Below are positions 55,440 through 64,000 of a DNA stretch of 64,000 nt, in pieces. The position numbers and the translations under genes are program-made. Origin of the DNA: Psychrosphaera sp. F3M07 (GTDB lineage Bacteria; Pseudomonadota; Gammaproteobacteria; Enterobacterales; Alteromonadaceae); the NCBI RefSeq assembly GCF_018860345.1, contig NZ_JAHKPJ010000025.1:372001-436000 (forward strand), given 5' to 3'. How positions within the stretch are numbered: the stretch's first letter is position 1; the number at the start of each line of letters is the position of its first letter. The notes below the pieces were generated by a model that was not told the origin of the DNA, did not search any database, and saw only the letters and a program-made list of their open reading frames with translations.

Positions 55440-57167
55440 CTATTTATAAGTGGCTGTGTCACTAACCACCTCAGAAATTCTTAATACTTCAGAAATTGTT
55501 GTCACACCTTCAAGTGCAAGCTCTAATGCGGTTTCGCCTAAACTTTTATAATCTGGTAATGCTTTAGCCGCAACAGAAAATGCTTCAGTATCACCATTTC
55601 GTAAAGCAGTTAATAAACTGTCGTCGTTCATTTCTAATAATTCATAAACACCAATTCGACCTTTAAAACCTGTGTTATTACAAGTTTGACAGCCCGTTCC
55701 TTTGAAGAACTGAGACATTGAATGATCTTTATGGGCAATATTTGATACCCATGTTATTTCTTGAGCTGAGGGTTCATATCTGGTTTTACACGATGAACAA
55801 ACTCGACGAACCAATCGTTGTGCTAATACCGCACGTAATGAACTCGCCACTAGATAAGGCGCTGCGCCCATATCGATTAAGCGCAACGCCGTCGATATAG
55901 CATCATTGGTATGCAGCGTTGATAATACCATGTGACCGGTTAACGCCGCTCTTAAGCCAATCTCGGCGGTTTCTTGGTCACGTATTTCACCAACCATGAT
56001 TACGTCAGGATCTTGACGTAAGGCCGTTCTTAACACCGATGAAAACGTTAAACCGATTTTATTATTAATCTGTACTTGGTTGATTCTTGGTAAACGGTAT
56101 TCTACTGGATCTTCAACCGTAATTATTTTTGTCTCAGCGTCGTTAAGTTCGCTTAAACAGCCGTATAACGTGGTTGTTTTACCAGAACCTGTCGGTCCGG
56201 TTGCCAAAAACATACCGTTAGGGCTTTTAACTAATTTACGCACTTTGGCTAAGATGTGTGGCGGCATCCCAGTCGCATTTAAGCTTAATAAACCGGCGGA
56301 TTGATCCAACAAACGCATTACAACCGATTCACCGTCTTGAATTGGCATCGTTGAGATACGAACATCAACTTCATGCCCTTTCACTTTAATATGAAAACGA
56401 CCATCCTGAGGTACACGTTTTTCGGAAATATCTAAGCTTGCCATTAACTTGAGTCTGAGTACTAATGCAGGGGCGATATTTACTTCACGTAATATACTTT
56501 CTTGTAATATACCGTCAACACGGGTACGAATACGTAAGCTGCCGCGATCGGGTTCAATATGAATATCTGATGCTCTTACTTGGATAGCATCTTCAAATAA
56601 CGATCTTAGTAGTTTTGCTACAACTGAATCCGCTTCTCCGTCACCATCTAACGAAGCAAAATCAAAGTCAGCACTTTCTTCATATTCCGCTTGTAGTTCA
56701 GATGCAAATTGTTCAATCTCTTTAGTTCTACGGTATAAAACGTCAAAAGCAATTAAAATTTGGCTTTCACGGACCGCTACAATTTCAAGATTTTTTGGCG
56801 ACAATAAGCTGGACAATTGTTCAATTGCCGCAAGATCTGCAGGGTCTGACATACCCAACATTACGCGATCATCACCACTCTCTAATATTATTGCGCGCAA
56901 ACGTCTGGCGTGAACTTCTGATAATTCAGAGGCTAATCGTTCTTCTATTTTGAAGTCAGATATATCTAAAAAAGGCACATTTAATTGTTGTGCCAAAAAG
57001 CGTAATAACTGCTCTTCCGAGATAATACCCGTTTCAATTAAAACCGTACCAAGCTTACGGCCGCTTTCTTTCTGTGCTGCTAAAGCAACCATTAACTGAT
57101 CTTGTGTAATTATCTCGTCATCGACTAACAGATCACCGAGTCGCTTTTTAAGTTTATGCGTCGCCAT
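55440..57167 (-). CDS. mshE: MSHA extension ATPase MshE
   Basis: Hexameric ATPase that drives MSHA pilus extension. The protein has 575 residues. The N-terminal MshEN domain (about 6-70) has the two tandem motifs RLGDLLVDDEIITQDQL and KLGTVLIETGIISEEQL, which bind c-di-GMP in Vibrio MshE. The Walker A motif ATGPTGSGKTTTLYG is near 321. A tetracysteine zinc motif follows (CSSCKTRY, CQTCNNTGF). It overlaps mshN by one base. Confidence 0.96.
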   Translation of the reverse strand: MATHKLKKRLGDLLVDDEIITQDQLMVALAAQKESGRKLGTVLIETGIISEEQLLRFLAQQLNVPFLDISDFKIEERLASELSEVHARRLRAIILESGDDRVMLGMSDPADLAAIEQLSSLLSPKNLEIVAVRESQILIAFDVLYRRTKEIEQFASELQAEYEESADFDFASLDGDGEADSVVAKLLRSLFEDAIQVRASDIHIEPDRGSLRIRTRVDGILQESILREVNIAPALVLRLKLMASLDISEKRVPQDGRFHIKVKGHEVDVRISTMPIQDGESVVMRLLDQSAGLLSLNATGMPPHILAKVRKLVKSPNGMFLATGPTGSGKTTTLYGCLSELNDAETKIITVEDPVEYRLPRINQVQINNKIGLTFSSVLRTALRQDPDVIMVGEIRDQETAEIGLRAALTGHMVLSTLHTNDAISTALRLIDMGAAPYLVASSLRAVLAQRLVRRVCSSCKTRYEPSAQEITWVSNIAHKDHSMSQFFKGTGCQTCNNTGFKGRIGVYELLEMNDDSLLTALRNGDTEAFSVAAKALPDYKSLGETALELALEGVTTISEVLRISEVVSDTATYK

Positions 57168-58282
57168 TATTGTTTAAGCTCCTGAATTCGGTTCTCTACA
57201 AAATCCATGGTGGACCTTAACATGCCGCCTTTAGCTGCTGCGGTTTGATAACTCAATATGGCAGCATCAAACTTACCTTGGCTATCTAAGGAGATAGCAT
57301 GGCCTAGCCACCAATTACCAAGATCAGGTTGTAATCTGGTCAACATTAAATAAGCTGATTCCGCACTTTCATATCGCTCTAACTTACGAGCAATGGAGGC
57401 TTTCATCGAATAAAACTCTAACGTAGCGTTAGATAATTCAATATCTAAATATGAAAAGGCGCCTTTAATATTATTTTCTTTAAAGTAAATTTTTGCTGCG
57501 GTCATACGCCATAATTCTACGTTTGGATATTTAGATAAACCATCATTTAAAATCGATACTGCTTGCTGTAATTCGCCTCTACCATACCAAGCTACGGCTA
57601 ATAGATTTCTTGCTTCAACATGACCATCGGATATGGATAATACTTTATTTAATTTTTCCACCGCTTCGGTCACATACCCTTTATCAAACGAAGATTGAGC
57701 TTTAGTCATTAACTGTTCTAATCTCTGCTCTGGAGAATATTTTTCAGATGACTTAACAATAGTTAATTCAGGGTTTGGATTTGATTTAGCCACAGGCGCA
57801 GGCGCCATTGGTTTTGTTTTAGGCTCTGGCGTTTTAGTTTGCACGGTAACCGGCACTAATGGCTCAACTTTTTTGACGACTTCAACAGCTGCCGCTGTTT
57901 CAGAAACTTTCTGTTCTTCCGGTTTTGATTTTTTTGTTTGCTCTGGGATGACATCATCAACAATAGCTACCTTGTCTTCAGCTGTTTTGTCCGATGGTTG
58001 AACCGGCATTAAAGGTTTTATCTGTATTTTTTTTGGTTTTGAGTCAACCTTATTCCCTTGAGCAACAGGGACTAAAGGTTCCTGAATGGGAGTAATGGGT
58101 TCATCTTTTAATAATAACCAACCTATCGCGATGACTAAGCCCACAACAACAAGTGACAGTGCAATAACAATATACTTAGTCGTATTTTTCACTGGTGGCT
58201 GATAAACTGCATTGATAACATCCGCTTCAGGATCATCATGACGTTGTTCTAAATCTTTTAGCATTTTATTAATTACGCTCAT
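57167..58282 (-). CDS. mshN: MSHA biogenesis protein MshN, TPR protein
   Basis: The protein has 371 residues. A short cytoplasmic N-terminus is followed by a membrane segment at 37-58, a Pro/Lys/Val-rich disordered linker (about 65-185) and TPR repeats (about 190-360; KAQSSFDKGYVTEAVEKLNK, LLAVAWYGRGELQQAV). It is likely to hold the secretin and platform together. It overlaps mshM by four bases and mshE by one. Confidence 0.9.
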   Translation of the reverse strand: MSVINKMLKDLEQRHDDPEADVINAVYQPPVKNTTKYIVIALSLVVVGLVIAIGWLLLKDEPITPIQEPLVPVAQGNKVDSKPKKIQIKPLMPVQPSDKTAEDKVAIVDDVIPEQTKKSKPEEQKVSETAAAVEVVKKVEPLVPVTVQTKTPEPKTKPMAPAPVAKSNPNPELTIVKSSEKYSPEQRLEQLMTKAQSSFDKGYVTEAVEKLNKVLSISDGHVEARNLLAVAWYGRGELQQAVSILNDGLSKYPNVELWRMTAAKIYFKENNIKGAFSYLDIELSNATLEFYSMKASIARKLERYESAESAYLMLTRLQPDLGNWWLGHAISLDSQGKFDAAILSYQTAAAKGGMLRSTMDFVENRIQELKQ

Positions 58283-59199
58283 TGTAATTGTCCCTTAACA
58301 ATAGGCCATAACCAATACCAACCAAATAATCCAGCCAACGATATACTTGAAAGTACAAGCGCTATCGCCCAGATACCTAACGATTCTGCTTTTGCAGAGT
58401 CAGTATCTTTCGCTGCATACACAACTTGTTTTTTACCCACTTCTTGTTGACCTAATCCATAAGTCAACATTAACGATTTATGACTCAAAATATTTACTAA
58501 ACGAGGAATACCGCCACTGTATTTGTACAACATTTTAACGGCACTTGGTGTAAACAATTGTTTTCCTTTATATCCCGCAACCCTAACTCTATGTTGCACA
58601 TATGCTCTGACTTCATCCAGCGTTAATGCCCGTAACTTATAAGAGAAAGTTATCCGTTGGCGTATTTGTCTTAAACGGTCAGACTTTAACATTTGGTCTA
58701 ATTCAGGCTGCCCAAATAAAACAACATGAATCAATTTACGAGATTCAGTTTCTAGATTGGTAAATAATCTTAATGCTTCAAAACTTTCCCATGGGATCGT
58801 CTGTGCTTCATCGATAACCAATAAAACACTTTTACCTTTGCCGTTTAATTCTAATAACTTTAATTGAATTTTTTGACTGAGTTGCTGTTGATTTATATTA
58901 CTAATGCCGCGAATTTTTAGCTCGCTTGCCAGAGCAAAACGTATTTCGTCTGGCGATAAAGCAGGATTTGGTAGATATGCAACTTCGAATGAATCTTGTG
59001 TTTCATTTAAAAGTTTACGACACAACAAGGTTTTACCTGTGCCAACTTCACCAGTAACTTTGATGAAACCTTCACCGGTTTTTAGTGCCGTTGTTAATAC
59101 TTGCATAGCTTCATCATGACTGGGTAAGCCAAAATAAAAGCTGGTATTAGGGGTTATAGTAAAAGGGAGTTCCCTTAAACCGTAATGATACAAATACAT
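58279..59199 (-). CDS. mshM: MSHA biogenesis ATPase MshM (ExeA-like)
   Basis: The protein has 306 residues. This AAA+ ATPase is related to ExeA/GspA, which helps secretins pass the peptidoglycan. Walker A GEVGTGKT is at 50-57, Walker B LLVIDEAQ near 129-136, and arginine fingers may lie in RIRQRITFSYKL. A single membrane segment is near 276-300, with a short periplasmic end. It begins 5 bp after mshL ends. Confidence 0.94.
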   Translation of the reverse strand: MYLYHYGLRELPFTITPNTSFYFGLPSHDEAMQVLTTALKTGEGFIKVTGEVGTGKTLLCRKLLNETQDSFEVAYLPNPALSPDEIRFALASELKIRGISNINQQQLSQKIQLKLLELNGKGKSVLLVIDEAQTIPWESFEALRLFTNLETESRKLIHVVLFGQPELDQMLKSDRLRQIRQRITFSYKLRALTLDEVRAYVQHRVRVAGYKGKQLFTPSAVKMLYKYSGGIPRLVNILSHKSLMLTYGLGQQEVGKKQVVYAAKDTDSAKAESLGIWAIALVLSSISLAGLFGWYWLWPIVKGQLQ

Positions 59200-59204
59200 C
59201 TAAA

Positions 59205-60908
59205 TTAGTCACCGTACCAGCGTTTAAGCAATTCTGAACTACGGTTCATTTGCTCTTGCCATGTGCCAGTTCCTACCACTGTAGGTCTGATTAAAATCAC
59301 TAATTCTTTTTTCTTACGCGACTCTTGTTTAGATTTAAACAAATGCCCAATAAATGGTATAGCACCTAAAAATGGTACTCTAGACTCACCATCCGATGAA
59401 ATGGATTGCATAAGGCCACCAATCACAACGATCTCACCACTTTTAGCACGAATGACGGTATCAGACTCACGTATATTGCTTTGAGCTAAAGGCAATACGT
59501 ATTGTTCTTCATTTAAGGTAACCACTTTTTGTTGTTCTGCTGTTTCTGTAACCGACGGGTGTACATGTAGTATCACATCGCCTTTATCACTAATTTGCGG
59601 GGTAACATCCAATGCGATACCAGAAAAGAATGGTTCCAATTCAATGTCTGGAGAACTTGTTGTTGCTGTGCCCGTCACTGTTGTAGTGGACACATCTGTT
59701 ACAAAATACTCATCTTCACCTACTTTTATCACAGCTTTTTGATTATTTGTCGCCGTTACTCTTGGTGAGGAAAGAACTTGAACGTTCCCTTGCGTTTTTA
59801 ATAAATTAACTACGCCAGAAAAATCAACATTACTAAAACTTAAACTGGTTGCGCCACCTAATGACGCAGTAATAGCATTACCAAACGTACCACTGCCGGT
59901 ACTAAACTCAAAGTTAGTCGCCCCGTCATTGGACATCACATTTTGCCAATTGATACCTTGTTGATAATCATCATCCAACGCGACTTCTACAATTTTAGCT
60001 TCTAAAATAACTTGTCTGGTTAAGTTTTCTTCTGAACGTTTAACAAAGTCTTTAACGACTTGGATATCAGAAGGTAAACCTCTTACGGTGACCAAACCTG
60101 ATTGTGGGCTGACAACCACTTTAGAGTTTTCATCTGCACCAGACTTCATGATCATTTTCAACGTATCTTCTAGCTCTTGCCAATAATCAGTTTGCGACGT
60201 TGTTTGGATATTAGAACCACTGCCACCTTGGTTGCCCATCTGGCTACCTGATTGGTTTTGATTACCTGACTGATTGTTTGAATTATTTGAGCTGTTATTC
60301 GATGAATTATTTGAGCTGTTATTTGACGAATTTCCACTAGAATTGTTACCAGAAGAAGAGCCATTTTGCACTAAACCACCCGAGCTTATGCTGGTTGATG
60401 TCATACCATAACGTTTCAACATCAAATAGTTGATATCAATTGTTTCGGTTTTTATATCCGCCGGAAAAACTTGAATAACTTTTCCTCTAAATTGGATATC
60501 GACAGGATAAAGGCTATTTAATAATTCCATGACTTCGGAGATAGTGACATCTTTTAAATCTAAACTAATGCTTGCATCCACACCTGGATGAAACGCTACA
60601 CTATAAGGCGTATCTTCAGTCATACCTTGTAAAAAAGGTTTTAATGGCACGCCATTCGCTGCCACATTAAATCGTTCTTCTAAACTAGACGTATCTAATG
60701 ACGTATTGCCCACAGATAATAAATCAGCCGTTACTGAGTCTGGGATAACCAGTTTTGAGCGAGCGTCTGCTTTATCTTGACCTGTTTCAAAGACCTGATG
60801 AACCTCTTCAGATTTTTCTAACGAAGGCGTTAAGCTACAACTCGTTATTAATAAAGATATCAATGCAGTTATTACTGCTTTTGCCGAATTCAAAATATTT
60901 TTACTCAT
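59205..60908 (-). CDS. mshL: MSHA outer-membrane secretin MshL
   Basis: The protein has 567 residues. Lipoprotein signal with Cys24 (LITSC). The N0/N1-type domains contain a long Asn/Ser/Gly-rich linker (about 183-230). The C-terminal secretin domain (about 290-560) ends in IPFIGHLFKSKQ and KELVILIRPTVV, as in PilQ/GspD. It overlaps mshK by 8 bp. The linker holds an imperfect 24-bp tandem repeat. Confidence 0.96.
   Translation of the reverse strand: MSKNILNSAKAVITALISLLITSCSLTPSLEKSEEVHQVFETGQDKADARSKLVIPDSVTADLLSVGNTSLDTSSLEERFNVAANGVPLKPFLQGMTEDTPYSVAFHPGVDASISLDLKDVTISEVMELLNSLYPVDIQFRGKVIQVFPADIKTETIDINYLMLKRYGMTSTSISSGGLVQNGSSSGNNSSGNSSNNSSNNSSNNSSNNSNNQSGNQNQSGSQMGNQGGSGSNIQTTSQTDYWQELEDTLKMIMKSGADENSKVVVSPQSGLVTVRGLPSDIQVVKDFVKRSEENLTRQVILEAKIVEVALDDDYQQGINWQNVMSNDGATNFEFSTGSGTFGNAITASLGGATSLSFSNVDFSGVVNLLKTQGNVQVLSSPRVTATNNQKAVIKVGEDEYFVTDVSTTTVTGTATTSSPDIELEPFFSGIALDVTPQISDKGDVILHVHPSVTETAEQQKVVTLNEEQYVLPLAQSNIRESDTVIRAKSGEIVVIGGLMQSISSDGESRVPFLGAIPFIGHLFKSKQESRKKKELVILIRPTVVGTGTWQEQMNRSSELLKRWYGD
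60280..60327 (-). repeat. 24-bp tandem repeat in the mshL linker
   Basis: Two units (60280-60303 and 60304-60327) match at 22 of 24 bases and each encodes 8 Asn/Ser residues. The flanking codons are also Asn/Ser-rich, so more degenerate units may be present. Confidence 0.85.
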
Positions 60909-61260
60909 ATATATAAAGGCGTCTCTGGGTTTCTGAGTTAACTAATACAACATTATCATGGTTAATTTGACTGATAATGTAACCATTGATCTTATCGCCT
61001 TTGGCGTATATTTGATCGGATATAATGGCAATCTTTGTGTCTCTTCTGTCCATGATCCCTTGCAAAGTCATGGCAGGCATAGATACTTTTTCAACTTGTC
61101 CCGTTATTGTATTTGTCTTGCTCATTGTCTGAGAAGTTAACGATTTTAATTGAGGTTTTGTTGGATCATGGATCTTATCTGCATTTACCTGCCAAGATAA
61201 TAGTAAAGTAACAATTAATAAACAAAACTTCTTATATTTTAATAACATTTGCATTATCAC
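60901..61260 (-). CDS. mshK: MSHA biogenesis protein MshK (PilP-like)
   Basis: The protein has 119 residues. A signal-like hydrophobic N-terminus (about 10-26, ending VNADK) is followed by DPTKPQL and a small beta domain (LQGIMDRRDTKIAIISDQIY) like PilP/GspC homology regions. It overlaps mshJ by 29 bp and mshL by 8 bp. ATG codons at residues 3 and 5 are alternative starts that would shorten the mshJ overlap. Confidence 0.87.
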   Translation of the reverse strand: MIMQMLLKYKKFCLLIVTLLLSWQVNADKIHDPTKPQLKSLTSQTMSKTNTITGQVEKVSMPAMTLQGIMDRRDTKIAIISDQIYAKGDKINGYIISQINHDNVVLVNSETQRRLYIYE

Positions 61261-61888
61261 TAATAGTAACCAGGGAAAGTGTCATCGTCGCTTTTGGATG
61301 TTCAGTAACTTCATAACTTAAATGTTGAATGCCAAATTGTTTATTTTTAGTTGTTATATTATTAACAAATTCCATCAAAGAAAAGTAATCGCCTGTGACA
61401 GAGACTTCAAACTGATGGCGGTAATATACAGGCAAATCTAATTCTGTGTCAGTTTCTATTTCTTGTGTCGGTAAAACGGACATCGCAATAATGCGAACTT
61501 CTTTAGATGTTTCTAATAACCTTGTTAGTTCAGCGGTCATTTTTCCAGGTGCGACGTAATCAGTCATCACCTTATCTAATTCAGACTCTACTTGAGCTAA
61601 TTGTTTTTTTAATACGGTTATTTCATTTTTTATTTTTTCATTCGGATCTGTGTTTAACGCACCTTGAACCGAATTAATTTGTCCTGTTGTCGCCGTGTAA
61701 CTGGTTAAAACAAGATTGGTATTATTTTTAATTGTATTTAATTGCATCGAGCTTGGCTCAACGGCTAATTTATATAAACCTATACATAATACGAAAATAA
61801 GTGCGCCTGAGATCAATCCTTTCTCTCGAATGCTTAATGAGATGAACTTTTCATTCCATTGTTGCCATTGCGTGACTAATTTGTTCAT
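61232..61888 (-). CDS. mshJ: MSHA biogenesis protein MshJ (PilO-like)
   Basis: The protein has 218 residues. One membrane segment (about 23-42) follows a short cytoplasmic end. A coiled coil covers about 75-120, and the PilO-like periplasmic ferredoxin fold follows. With MshI2 and MshK it forms the alignment complex between platform and secretin. It overlaps mshI2 by four bases. Confidence 0.9.
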   Translation of the reverse strand: MNKLVTQWQQWNEKFISLSIREKGLISGALIFVLCIGLYKLAVEPSSMQLNTIKNNTNLVLTSYTATTGQINSVQGALNTDPNEKIKNEITVLKKQLAQVESELDKVMTDYVAPGKMTAELTRLLETSKEVRIIAMSVLPTQEIETDTELDLPVYYRHQFEVSVTGDYFSLMEFVNNITTKNKQFGIQHLSYEVTEHPKATMTLSLVTISDNANVIKI

Positions 61889-62496
61889 TCTTCAGGCTCT
61901 TCTGTTTTAACTAACGCAATCGATGTTGCTATTTCAAACTCCATTAACTCTTCATCTATGGATTTTACGTTTAAATGACTGAACTCACGCCCCTTAAAAG
62001 AATTACTTGCTTTTAAATAGGTCATCCAACGAGTAACGGCACTAGAGTCCAAAGCAAAACCTTCAAATATGGCAACTTTGTCATTAAAAGAGAATTTAGA
62101 TAACCAAAGTTCATGATCATGATGTTCAGTTAATTCTTTTAATACTAAATAGTAGTCAGTTGTTGTTGTTTGTAGTCGCTTACCAACACCTTCCCAAAGC
62201 ATTAACTTTGCTTTCAACTTTTTATCTAAATTTAGTTTTTGATCATTAAATGTGGCCTTATCATTATGTTTGACTAAATCCCCCTGCAATTTAGTTAATA
62301 ACAATTGCGCCTGGGTATTTTTGGCTTCCATTTCAGCTAAATCATTTTTAGCTTGCTCTATATCCATCGAAATAACACTGACCCATATAACAAAGACAAT
62401 GGCAGCAACAACAGAAGCTGCAAGTAAATTGGTAAGCGTTAAATAATATTTTTTAGGCTTGAGTTCATCAAGATAGAAATTAAGACTGATTTTCAT
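61885..62496 (-). CDS. mshI2: MSHA biogenesis protein MshI2 (PilN-like)
   Basis: The protein has 203 residues. The N-terminal KISLNFYLDELKPKK is PilN-like, followed by a membrane segment (about 20-44), a coiled coil (about 48-95) and a small periplasmic domain. It shares one base with the end of mshI. Naming differs between species (mshI1 or mshI2). Confidence 0.88.
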   Translation of the reverse strand: MKISLNFYLDELKPKKYYLTLTNLLAASVVAAIVFVIWVSVISMDIEQAKNDLAEMEAKNTQAQLLLTKLQGDLVKHNDKATFNDQKLNLDKKLKAKLMLWEGVGKRLQTTTTDYYLVLKELTEHHDHELWLSKFSFNDKVAIFEGFALDSSAVTRWMTYLKASNSFKGREFSHLNVKSIDEELMEFEIATSIALVKTEEPEE

Positions 62497-63431
62497 TATT
62501 TGTTTCCTTCCTGCATTGCATAATTAGCAACGCCTAACGCCGCTAAATATTCTAATGCTGACTCACCATCTAATTGAGCTAAAGGAAGTTGCAACGTTTT
62601 AACCGGTAATGCGCTGTTTAATGCTTCAACAATTACGGCTTCATTATTTCCAGCTATGGCCACCAATACATTTTTAATCGGGGGTTGTTTCAACTGACTT
62701 TCGTAATAATCAATTGAACGTTGTATTTCAATGGCAATATTGTCCGAACCACCAGCCAACACCAATTCTGGAGACATATTGATGACGGTATCCGTGCCTC
62801 GTATTTTACGCGCAAAACATATTTGCTGATTTTTCAAAATCAATAATATGGCATCAGAACCTTTATGCTGAACAAATAATAATTGAGCAGCATCTTCGGT
62901 TGTTTGCATCCTAGCTAATACAAATTGCTCTGTAGTGATTGCCAGTATCTCAGCATTATTTTTATGAAAGGGTTCTATTATTGTGTCTAAATAAGCTCGA
63001 GAGGTCGCCATTACTTGAGCTTTGGCCGTTTGACCTAAAGGCTGAATATTCATTTCGATATAATCACAGATCATATCTTGCGGAGGAATGGAAACGAGTT
63101 CTTTTATTTGCCAAGGCAATGACGCGGAAATGTCAGCAACCGGTAATTCACTGAGTTCAATTTGTGCACTTTCAGTTTTATTGTTGTTGATTACGATGCC
63201 AGTTCGGACATTGGCTAATTCAAAGTCATCAATAATTAGGGATAATAAGCTGCTCAGTTTATTGGGTGCCTCGATAGGATATTCTTCGTTTTTTATACAT
63301 TCAAAGCCAGTTTCAAGTTGTTTTATTTTGACAATTCGAACGCAATCTTGATGTATGGAAATACCCGCAAATTCATCGTGCACTTGTTTGTTGAAATAAC
63401 TTTTTATTTTTGCAAGTAATGCTAATTTCAT
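62496..63431 (-). CDS. mshI: MSHA biogenesis protein MshI (PilM-like)
   Basis: The protein has 311 residues. Its actin-like ATPase fold resembles PilM, with FAGISIHQDCVRIVKIKQLE at the start and VLVAIAGNNEAVIVEALN near the end. As in PilM it should bind the cytoplasmic end of the PilN-like protein MshI2. It is the first gene of the MSHA cluster here. The c-di-GMP regulator-like mshH, first in Vibrio, is absent at this position. Confidence 0.9.
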   Translation of the reverse strand: MKLALLAKIKSYFNKQVHDEFAGISIHQDCVRIVKIKQLETGFECIKNEEYPIEAPNKLSSLLSLIIDDFELANVRTGIVINNNKTESAQIELSELPVADISASLPWQIKELVSIPPQDMICDYIEMNIQPLGQTAKAQVMATSRAYLDTIIEPFHKNNAEILAITTEQFVLARMQTTEDAAQLLFVQHKGSDAILLILKNQQICFARKIRGTDTVINMSPELVLAGGSDNIAIEIQRSIDYYESQLKQPPIKNVLVAIAGNNEAVIVEALNSALPVKTLQLPLAQLDGESALEYLAALGVANYAMQEGNK

Positions 63432-63526
63432 GCTTAATTTTTAATTATTAATTAATTACTTACTAATGTATCCTGTAAAGGCACTATTATACAACAAATA
63501 ACCACTAAATTAGTTACTCTAAAACT
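63432..63526. promoter_or_regulatory. Divergent promoter region mshI / ACC deaminase family gene
   Basis: A 95-bp AT-rich gap between two divergent genes must contain the promoters of both the MSHA operon and the plus-strand gene. I see no box that clearly matches a sigma factor or known regulator. Confidence 0.5.
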
Positions 63527-64000
63527 ATGAACTCTCATTTTTTTGATTTTGATCAACCCACCCCATTAGTCAAAACTTGTTTTCAGTTAACCCCTTGTAA
63601 AAGAATTCATTTTCAAATTAAACGCGATGATTTAATAGATAAGTTGATCTCAGGCAATAAGTGGCGAAAGCTCAAATATAATTTTAAACAATTTGACCAA
63701 AAAAAATTTAAAGGCATTGCCAGTTTTGGAGGTGCATTCTCCAATCACATAGCCGCTTTATCTGCAGCAGGTAAGCGGGCAGATATACCCACTATTGGTT
63801 TTATTAGAACCCATGAAATTGATTTAAATAACCCTACCTTATCCTTAGCTAAAACCAATGGGATGCAACTGATAGCCTTATCACGTGAAGCGTATAGAAA
63901 TAGGCATAACTCTGAATTCATAAATTCTCTTAAACAAGCATACCCTGATTATCTATTTGTCCCTGAAGGTGGAAGTAATGACCTAGCGGCTTTAGGTTTA
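63527..64000 (+). CDS. ACC deaminase/D-cysteine desulfhydrase family PLP enzyme, 3' end outside the window
   Basis: The first 158 residues are visible. RDDLIDKLISGNKWRKLKYN holds the likely PLP lysine (K51), and FGGAFSNHIAALSAAG is the phosphate-binding part. VPEGGSNDLAALG is also typical of this fold type II family. ACC deaminase and D-cysteine desulfhydrase cannot be separated from this fragment; the latter is more common in marine gammaproteobacteria. It is divergent from the MSHA cluster. Confidence 0.88.
   Translation, partial: MNSHFFDFDQPTPLVKTCFQLTPCKRIHFQIKRDDLIDKLISGNKWRKLKYNFKQFDQKKFKGIASFGGAFSNHIAALSAAGKRADIPTIGFIRTHEIDLNNPTLSLAKTNGMQLIALSREAYRNRHNSEFINSLKQAYPDYLFVPEGGSNDLAALGL

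Overview
The window is a stretch of an AT-rich gammaproteobacterial chromosome. Several things point to a marine member of the Alteromonadales, of the Catenovulum/Paraglaciecola/Psychrosphaera kind: a complete MSHA pilus locus directly upstream of mreBCD, the sodium-motor protein MotX, the efp-epmA-epmB trio, a hexuronate operon, and gene orders shared with Shewanella, Vibrio and Alteromonas (dusB-fis, orn/rsgA-psd, tsaE-amiB-mutL-miaA-hfq-hflX-hflK-hflC-yjeT-purA). The genus is inferred and not proven. No tRNA, rRNA, CRISPR array, prophage or complete insertion sequence was seen.

Layout. (1) 1-3.3 kb, minus strand: uxuA-uxaC-uxuB, which converts glucuronate to 2-keto-3-deoxygluconate. It lies behind a 460-bp AT-rich control region with repeated TTGGTAAGGCCA-type boxes. 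(2) 3.8-23.8 kb, mixed strands, mostly single housekeeping genes: an exported methyltransferase-like protein, two orphan periplasmic binding proteins, rlmJ, prmA, dusB-fis, purH, rraA, a formiminoglutamase-like protein, a YjaG protein, a DUF2721 protein, a TauE/SafE permease, orn, rsgA, psd, an EamA permease, a phosphodiesterase and the EF-P modification cluster. Directly after epmB is a 266-bp element with 23-bp terminal inverted repeats that looks like a MITE. It is followed by a small YjfB-like motility gene with a possible sigma-28 promoter. (3) 23.8-63.4 kb: about 40 kb and 36 genes, all on the minus strand. Read in the direction of transcription these are the MSHA pilus genes (mshI to mshQ), an exported PEGA/SUMF1-like protein, mreBCD-maf-rng (cell shape and RNA processing), tsaE-amiB-mutL-miaA-hfq-hflX-hflKC, a PLP enzyme, yjeT, purA, a secreted S41 protease and motX. 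(4) 63.5 kb to the end, plus strand: the start of an ACC deaminase/D-cysteine desulfhydrase family gene.

How the genes work together. The MSHA block is a full type IV pilus machine: pilins A, B, C, D and O, the extension ATPase E with an N-terminal domain of the c-di-GMP-binding type, platform G, alignment proteins I, I2, J and K, secretin L, accessory proteins M, N, F and P, and a 1914-residue MshQ likely to be a surface or tip adhesin. A strong hairpin after mshA probably keeps the major pilin abundant relative to the genes downstream. The mre-to-hfl block is core cell envelope, repair and RNA metabolism.

Most of the window is ordinary, conserved chromosome. The best candidates for something less described are the PEGA/SUMF1-like protein between mshQ and mreB, which lacks the catalytic cysteines; the MITE-like element; the short coding repeats in mutL and mshL; the PLP enzyme coupled to yjeT; and the box-rich hexuronate control region. 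I found no clear evidence of a wholly new defence or mobile system.
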